From: Lachnoclostridium sp. UBA739
GTDB taxonomy: Bacteria > Bacillota_A > Clostridia > Lachnospirales > Lachnospiraceae
Assembly: GCA_002297865.1 (NCBI GenBank)
Contig: DBKX01000391.1
Span: 1 to 23,377, forward strand
DNA: 23,377 nucleotides
Reading direction: 5' to 3'
In this document: positions 19,555 through 23,377 of the stretch, in pieces
How positions within the stretch are numbered: position 1 is the stretch's first letter
Layout: every line of letters starts with the position of its first letter
Position numbers and translations under genes: made by a program
Notes under the pieces: generated by a model
What the model was told of the DNA's origin: nothing
The model's input: only the letters and a program-made list of their open reading frames with translations
Databases searched by the model: none

Positions 19555-20179
19555 TGTGCTGCTAGCAGATGATCATATGATGGTAAGAGAAGGCATACAT
19601 CAACTGCTTGAATTAGAAGATAATATTAATGTTATAGGGGAGGTTGGTGACGGAATTGAGTGTATTGACGCAATTTATAAGTTACGACCAGATGTTGTGG
19701 TACTAGACATAAATATGCCCAAGATGGACGGTTTAAGCGTACTGAAAAAAATACGTGAAACCAATATTAGTTGTAAAATTATTGTGCTTACTTTTTATAA
19801 TGAGATAGGAATCGTACAGGATGCAGTTAGAAGTGGGGCAAATGGATACATACTTAAGGAAGCGGATTCTACATTACTTGTAAAGGCTATTAATATTGTA
19901 ACAAGTGGAGAACGGTATATTCAGCCTTCTATTGCTGCAATGTTACGACAGAGTAAAATTATTGAACAACAAAATCGGGTAGAAGCACTTACAAGGAGAG
20001 AACTCGAAATTATTAAGCTCTTAGTTGGTGGTTTATATAATAAGGAAATAGCAGATACTCTAAATATAAGTGAAAAGACTGTAAAAAATCATATTTCAAG
20101 TATATTCAGAAAGATAAATGTATCAGATAGGACACAAGCAGCAGTGTATGCAATAAAGAATAATCTGGTAGAAATATAA
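19541..20179 (+). CDS. DegU/NarL-family response regulator
   Basis: 212 aa. The receiver domain has the acidic pair Asp10/Asp11, phospho-acceptor Asp56 in VVVLDINMPKMDG, Thr84 and Lys106. The C-terminal LuxR-type helix-turn-helix, LTRRELEIIKLLVGGLYNKEIADTLNISEKTVKNHI, ends in RKINVSDRTQAAVYAIKN, which strongly resembles DegU. It should be phosphorylated by the kinase with which it overlaps by 14 nt. ATG at 19541 (MAQINVLLADDH) is preferred, with GAGGGTG upstream; the in-frame ATGs from 19523 would add six residues and lie too far from that site. Target genes are unknown; the divergent hydrolase gene and its own promoter are candidates. Confidence 0.92.
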   Translation: MAQINVLLADDHMMVREGIHQLLELEDNINVIGEVGDGIECIDAIYKLRPDVVVLDINMPKMDGLSVLKKIRETNISCKIIVLTFYNEIGIVQDAVRSGANGYILKEADSTLLVKAINIVTSGERYIQPSIAAMLRQSKIIEQQNRVEALTRRELEIIKLLVGGLYNKEIADTLNISEKTVKNHISSIFRKINVSDRTQAAVYAIKNNLVEI

Positions 20180-20182
20180 AAA

Positions 20183-20198
20183 TGTTTCACGTGAAACA
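20183..20198. promoter_or_regulatory. parS centromere site
   Basis: TGTTTCACGTGAAACA is a perfect 16-bp palindrome and an exact match to the bacterial parS consensus TGTTNCACGTGAAACA. The palindrome extends to 18 bp (20182-20199). It lies 3 nt after the response regulator stop and about 85 nt before minD, roughly 10 kb from the origin. ParB binds such sites and spreads, loading SMC and positioning the origin. No parB or parA is present in this window. Confidence 0.95.
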
Positions 20199-20240
20199 TT
20201 AAGATTCTTTTATTAAAGTATAGATATCTTATGTATTAAA

Positions 20241-20249
20241 TGATATAAT
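20241..20249 (+). promoter_or_regulatory. minD: Extended -10 promoter for minD
   Basis: TGATATAAT gives a TGn extension directly before a perfect TATAAT (20244-20249), 35 nt before the minD ATG. No good -35 was seen, which is acceptable for an extended -10 promoter. The parS site lies about 45 bp upstream. Confidence 0.55.
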
Positions 20250-20283
20250 ATTCGAGTAAATAAGAATCTAGAAAGGTGATAAA

Positions 20284-21075
20284 ATGAATCGTATAATCGC
20301 AGTTTCAAATCAAAAGGGTGGAGTTGGTAAAACAACAACAACTGCAAACGTTGGTACTGGATTAGCCAAATTAGGGAAAAAGGTTGTGTTAATTGATACA
20401 GATATAGGTCTTCGTAACTTAGATGTTGTCATGGGACTTGAAAACCGCATTGTGTATAACTTAGTAGATGTGGTGGAGGGAAACTGCAGAATCAAACAAG
20501 CATTAATTAAAGATAAGAGATATCCAAATTTATATCTTTTGCCATCTGCCCAGACACGAGACAAGACAGCTGTATCACCCGAACAGATGAAAAAACTGGC
20601 TGAAGAATTAAGAGATGAATTTGATTATATCCTTATGGATTGTCCAGCAGGAATTGAACAGGGATTTCAAAATGCAATCGCAGGTGCTGACAGTGCTTTG
20701 GTAGTTACAACACCTGAGGTTTCTGCTGTTCGTGATGCAGATAGAATCATTGGTCGATTGGAAGCAAACGAAATCAAAAGTACCCATCTGATTGTAAATC
20801 GTTTACGTTCGGACATGGTGAAACGCGGAGATATGATGTCAAGTGATGACGTAGTTGAAATTTTAGCAGTAGACTTAATCGGTGTTGTACCAGATGATGA
20901 AAAAATAGTAGTATCTACAAACCAAGGAGAACCTCTAGTTGGTGACGATAGTTTAGCAGGACAAGCTTATATGAATATTTGCCGCCGTGTAATGGGAGAA
21001 GAAGTACCTTTGTTAGATTTGCATGGAAAAAGCGGATTGTTTGCTAAATTGTCTTCAATTTTTAAAAAGCAGTAG
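20284..21075 (+). CDS. minD: Septum site-determining ATPase MinD
   Basis: ParA/MinD-family ATPase that binds the membrane in its ATP form and, with MinC and MinE, restricts where the FtsZ ring forms. 263 aa. Deviant Walker A is KGGVGKTT (11-18) with the signature Lys11; Asp40 lies in LIDTDIGLRNLDVVMG and Walker B is YILMDCPAGIEQGF. The last 12 residues, LFAKLSSIFKKQ, form the amphipathic membrane-targeting helix typical of MinD, which separates it from chromosome-partitioning ParA. minE follows after 12 nt. minC, often directly upstream in Clostridia, is missing here. Confidence 0.97.
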   Translation: MNRIIAVSNQKGGVGKTTTTANVGTGLAKLGKKVVLIDTDIGLRNLDVVMGLENRIVYNLVDVVEGNCRIKQALIKDKRYPNLYLLPSAQTRDKTAVSPEQMKKLAEELRDEFDYILMDCPAGIEQGFQNAIAGADSALVVTTPEVSAVRDADRIIGRLEANEIKSTHLIVNRLRSDMVKRGDMMSSDDVVEILAVDLIGVVPDDEKIVVSTNQGEPLVGDDSLAGQAYMNICRRVMGEEVPLLDLHGKSGLFAKLSSIFKKQ

Positions 21076-21087
21076 GAGGGGAAACGA

Positions 21088-21363
21088 ATGGGTTTTGCAG
21101 ATTTTTTTAGGAAGAAATCTTCTGGAAACGTTGCAAAAGATAGACTAAAATTAGTTCTGGTATCAGATAGAGCAAACTGTTCACCAGAAATTATGGAACA
21201 AATAAAAAATGATATCATTAAGGTAATATCAAAATATGTGGAGATAGATGCAGATGGATTAGATATTAAAATAACGCAGACAGAGTCCGAAGGCAATAAC
21301 GGTACGGTACCTGCATTATTTGCTAATATTCCAATTAAGGATCTGAAAGCTCCTAAGAAATAA
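21088..21363 (+). CDS. minE: Cell division topological specificity factor MinE
   Basis: 91 aa, normal size. MinE stimulates the MinD ATPase and drives pole-to-pole oscillation. The N-terminal MGFADFFRKK is the membrane-binding amphipathic helix. RLKLVLVSDRANCSPEIMEQIKNDIIKVISKYVEID spans the MinD-binding and topological specificity regions. AGGAGGGG just before the ATG is a strong ribosome binding site overlapping the end of minD. It lies 12 nt before the SEDS gene. Confidence 0.95.
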   Translation: MGFADFFRKKSSGNVAKDRLKLVLVSDRANCSPEIMEQIKNDIIKVISKYVEIDADGLDIKITQTESEGNNGTVPALFANIPIKDLKAPKK

Positions 21364-21375
21364 GGATGAAAGAAC

Positions 21376-22554
21376 ATGTTTCAATTTAAACAGTATGACT
21401 GGAAGAAACTGAATGTTTCATTAATTATTGTTGTTACAATTCTATGTATATGCAGTGCAGTTCTCGTACGATGCGCAGCAGATACACAGTTTAAAAACAG
21501 CTATTTCAAAGGGCAAATCATTACAATGTTTGCAGGTTTGTTCGTATTAGCTGTTGTATCACTAATCGATTATCATTTTATATGCAGGTTTGTACCTGTC
21601 TATTATGTACTCGGTACGATCATGGTATTTGCCACAAAGCATAAACCTTTTGGTACTGATTTGGGTACTGGATCCTGGCGCTGGCTGAAGATTGGTTTTA
21701 ACTTTCAGCCTTCTGAAATTGTTAAGATTATTTTGATTCTGACGCTTGCTGTATACTTTGAACGGCGCCTGGAAAAAATGGATCGTTTTACAACTTTCAT
21801 ATTTGGTGGTATTATAATGGCAATACCAACTTTTTTTGTAATGATTCAGTCTGATTTATCATCAAGTCTTGTTATGGTTTTTATTTTTGCTATAATGGTT
21901 TATGCATCGGGACTGGATTACAAGATAGTTGGTTCGGTATTAGCTATTTCAATACCAAGTGCTATCGCTTTATTCTGGTATATTGTGTATTCAGGTAAGG
22001 GACCACTTCGTGGTTATCAGTATGACCGTATTGCAGCGTGGTTAGATCCGGAATCATATAAATTAGATGAAGCATATCAACAGCTGCATTCCATACAATC
22101 AATCGGATCAGGTCAGTTGTTGGGAAAATTATTTACAGATCCAGCTGCAGAAAGACATTATTCGTTCTACGTCGATGTTACGGAAAGTGATTTTATCTTT
22201 ACCGTAATGGGAGAGGAACTTGGATTTATTGGTTGTTGTGTAATTTTAGCACTATTGGCAATCGTTATAATAAAGTGTTTGCGTACAGCCAAAGCAGCTA
22301 GAGACTATCAAGGAAGAATCATTGCGATAGGTATTGCATCTATGTTTATGTTTCAGGTTTTTGCAAATGTAGGTGTAGCAACACTGATTTTACCAAATAC
22401 GGGACTTCCGCTTCCTTTTATCAGTAGAGGTTTAAGTTCAACTTTAAGCTCAATGATAGGGATTGGTATGATTATAAATATCGGATTGCAGTCTCGATAT
22501 GGCTCCCGAAGTGGATTTTCAATGAGTGATTACGACCAAAGGGGGAATTATTAA
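21376..22554 (+). CDS. rodA: SEDS peptidoglycan polymerase, RodA/FtsW/SpoVE family
   Basis: 392-aa multi-spanning membrane protein with roughly ten hydrophobic segments. SEDS proteins polymerise peptidoglycan glycan strands together with a class B PBP. Family motifs are [18 protein letters not shown] (about 97-114), [11 protein letters not shown] (216-226), [18 protein letters not shown] with the likely catalytic Asp272, and [12 protein letters not shown] (344-355). The last motif usually reads PFxSYGG/L; here Arg351 replaces the Tyr. The neighbours minDE and mgsA favour RodA (elongation) over FtsW, but this is inference. Its stop overlaps the mgsA start by one base (TAATG). Confidence 0.88.
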   Translation: MFQFKQYDWKKLNVSLIIVVTILCICSAVLVRCAADTQFKNSYFKGQIITMFAGLFVLAVVSLIDYHFICRFVPVYYVLGTIMVFATKHKPFGTDLGTGSWRWLKIGFNFQPSEIVKIILILTLAVYFERRLEKMDRFTTFIFGGIIMAIPTFFVMIQSDLSSSLVMVFIFAIMVYASGLDYKIVGSVLAISIPSAIALFWYIVYSGKGPLRGYQYDRIAAWLDPESYKLDEAYQQLHSIQSIGSGQLLGKLFTDPAAERHYSFYVDVTESDFIFTVMGEELGFIGCCVILALLAIVIIKCLRTAKAARDYQGRIIAIGIASMFMFQVFANVGVATLILPNTGLPLPFISRGLSSTLSSMIGIGMIINIGLQSRYGSRSGFSMSDYDQRGNY

Positions 22555-22952
22555 TGAATATTGGATTGATTGCACATGATGCAAAGAAAAAATTGATGCA
22601 GAATTTCTGTATTGCGTACAGAGGTATTCTTAGCAAACATGAGATTTACGCAACAGGTACAACAGGTAGACTGATTGAAGAAGTTACAAACTTATCCATT
22701 CATAAATACCTGGCAGGCCACCTTGGTGGTGAACAGCAGTTAGGTGCTCAGATCGAGCACAATGAAATTGATTTGGTGATTTTTTTAAGAGATCCGTTAA
22801 CAAAGAAGTCTCATGAGCCTGATGTGAATAATGTGTTTCAGCTTTGTGATACACATAATATTCCGTTGGCAACAAATCTTGCAACGGCAGAGCTTTTAAT
22901 TAAAGCACTAGATCGTGGTGATTTGGACTGGAGAGAAATATTAAAATCTTAG
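22554..22952 (+). CDS. mgsA: Methylglyoxal synthase with a Glu at the catalytic Asp position
   Basis: Converts dihydroxyacetone phosphate to methylglyoxal and phosphate, a bypass of lower glycolysis. 132 aa, compact but within family range. Motifs are IAHDAKKK (His8, Asp9), [10 protein letters not shown] (phosphate binding), [11 protein letters not shown] (57-67), IFLRDPL (Asp80) and SHEPDV (His87, Asp90). In the E. coli enzyme the GGDQQ motif carries the catalytic base Asp71; here that residue is Glu60. Other catalytic residues (His8, Asp9, Asp80, His87, Asp90) are retained. The start overlaps the SEDS gene stop by one base, with AAAGGGGG upstream. Activity is likely but may be reduced or altered. 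Confidence 0.93.
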   Translation: MNIGLIAHDAKKKLMQNFCIAYRGILSKHEIYATGTTGRLIEEVTNLSIHKYLAGHLGGEQQLGAQIEHNEIDLVIFLRDPLTKKSHEPDVNNVFQLCDTHNIPLATNLATAELLIKALDRGDLDWREILKS

Positions 22953-22964
22953 TAAGGTGAAGGC

Positions 22965-23377
22965 ATGAAAAAAAGGTTTTTAGCAGCTGTTTTAAGTATG
23001 TGTCTGCTCCTTTGCGGGTGTTCTAAAAGTGATGTCATGCTTTCCTATCACAGTGATTCAAATAGTATGACGCTTGCAGGTTTAGATAATGGCGGCGAGA
23101 GTCAGCTATTTGCTGCTGACCTTAGTGTTATCCCGGAAGGGGAAGACAACGGCACAGACAGAAAATTAACAGCAGGAAGCGTATTATTAGTTGATGCCAC
23201 AGAAAATGAAGTGGTCTATGCGGATAACATTTATCAAAAAATGTATCCGGCAAGTATAACAAAGATTGTAACAGCATTAGTTGCATTAAAAAACAGCAAA
23301 TTGGACGATATCGTTACAATATCCCATGATGCTGCTAATATAACGGAGCCAGGAGCAAAGCTTTGTGGCTTTAAAGA
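22965..23377 (+). CDS. D-alanyl-D-alanine carboxypeptidase (peptidase S11), lipoprotein, partial
   Basis: The first 137 codons are visible; the rest lies beyond the right edge. A lipoprotein signal MKKRFLAAVLSMCLLLCGC has lipobox L-C-G-C, so Cys19 would be lipid-modified and the protein anchored outside the membrane. A low-complexity linker leads into the penicillin-binding fold: GSVLLVDATENEVVYADN and the active-site motif YPASITKIVTA, with nucleophile Ser97 and Lys100 (SxxK). This is the S11 (DacA/DacF) pattern, which trims the terminal D-Ala of peptidoglycan stem peptides. The SxN and KTG motifs should follow outside the window. AAGGTGAAGG precedes the ATG, 12 nt after mgsA, so it probably belongs to the minD-rodA-mgsA operon. 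Confidence 0.9.
   Translation, partial: MKKRFLAAVLSMCLLLCGCSKSDVMLSYHSDSNSMTLAGLDNGGESQLFAADLSVIPEGEDNGTDRKLTAGSVLLVDATENEVVYADNIYQKMYPASITKIVTALVALKNSKLDDIVTISHDAANITEPGAKLCGFK

Noticed and set aside
20182..20199. The palindrome after the response regulator as a terminator
   Set aside because: A continuous palindrome without a loop and without a T-run; it is an exact parS instead.
20284..21075. Reading this ATPase as ParA/Soj, given the parS upstream
   Set aside because: The C-terminal amphipathic helix, the NLDVVMG segment and the adjacent minE identify MinD.
20967..21377. 136-residue minus-strand open frame across minD and minE
   Set aside because: Antisense to two clear genes, no ribosome binding site, no family resemblance.

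Overview
This window is the replication-origin neighbourhood of a low-GC, Gram-positive, anaerobic Clostridia-type chromosome. The best guess is a member of Lachnospiraceae, close to the Lachnoclostridium/Anaerocolumna type. That guess rests on the origin gene order, a MinDE system, a two-subunit iron-sulphur fumarase, a lipoprotein-type S11 carboxypeptidase and general protein style; no search was run. Coding is dense. No tRNA, rRNA, IS element, prophage or CRISPR array was seen.

Left of the origin (1-9805), every gene is on the minus strand. Read from the origin leftwards: dnaA, a spacer with DnaA boxes and an AT-rich tract, dnaN, the small S4-domain gene (yaaA/rlbA), recF, gyrB, gyrA, then a class I fumarate hydratase alpha subunit and the start of its beta subunit, which runs off the left edge. 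The origin is bipartite. DnaA boxes lie both between dnaA and dnaN (8192-8431) and between dnaA and rpmH (9806-10253), including three boxes at near-helical spacing at 10103-10134.

Right of the origin (10363-17391), on the plus strand, is rpmH-rnpA-yidD-yidC-jag, closed by a strong terminator at 13275-13318. It is followed by mnmE-mnmG-rsmG, closed by a bidirectional terminator at 17411-17446. These genes make ribosomal protein L34, the RNase P protein, membrane-insertion factors, an RNA-binding protein, tRNA wobble-uridine modification enzymes and a 16S rRNA methyltransferase.

The part after rsmG (17448-23377) is where the layout departs from the usual Firmicutes plan. In place of noc-parA-parB there is a membrane-anchored alpha/beta hydrolase on the minus strand, the only gene here that faces the replication fork. 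A divergent, soluble DegS/DegU-like two-component pair follows. Next is a perfect parS palindrome (20183-20198) immediately upstream of minD-minE-rodA-mgsA and the start of a D,D-carboxypeptidase lipoprotein. The chromosome thus keeps a ParB-binding site at this locus while parA and parB are not in the window, and minD lacks minC beside it.

No clearly new multi-gene system is visible. The most interesting points are the orphan parS with its rearranged neighbourhood, a Glu at the catalytic Asp position of methylglyoxal synthase, the origin architecture, and an unusual Arg in a conserved motif of the SEDS protein.
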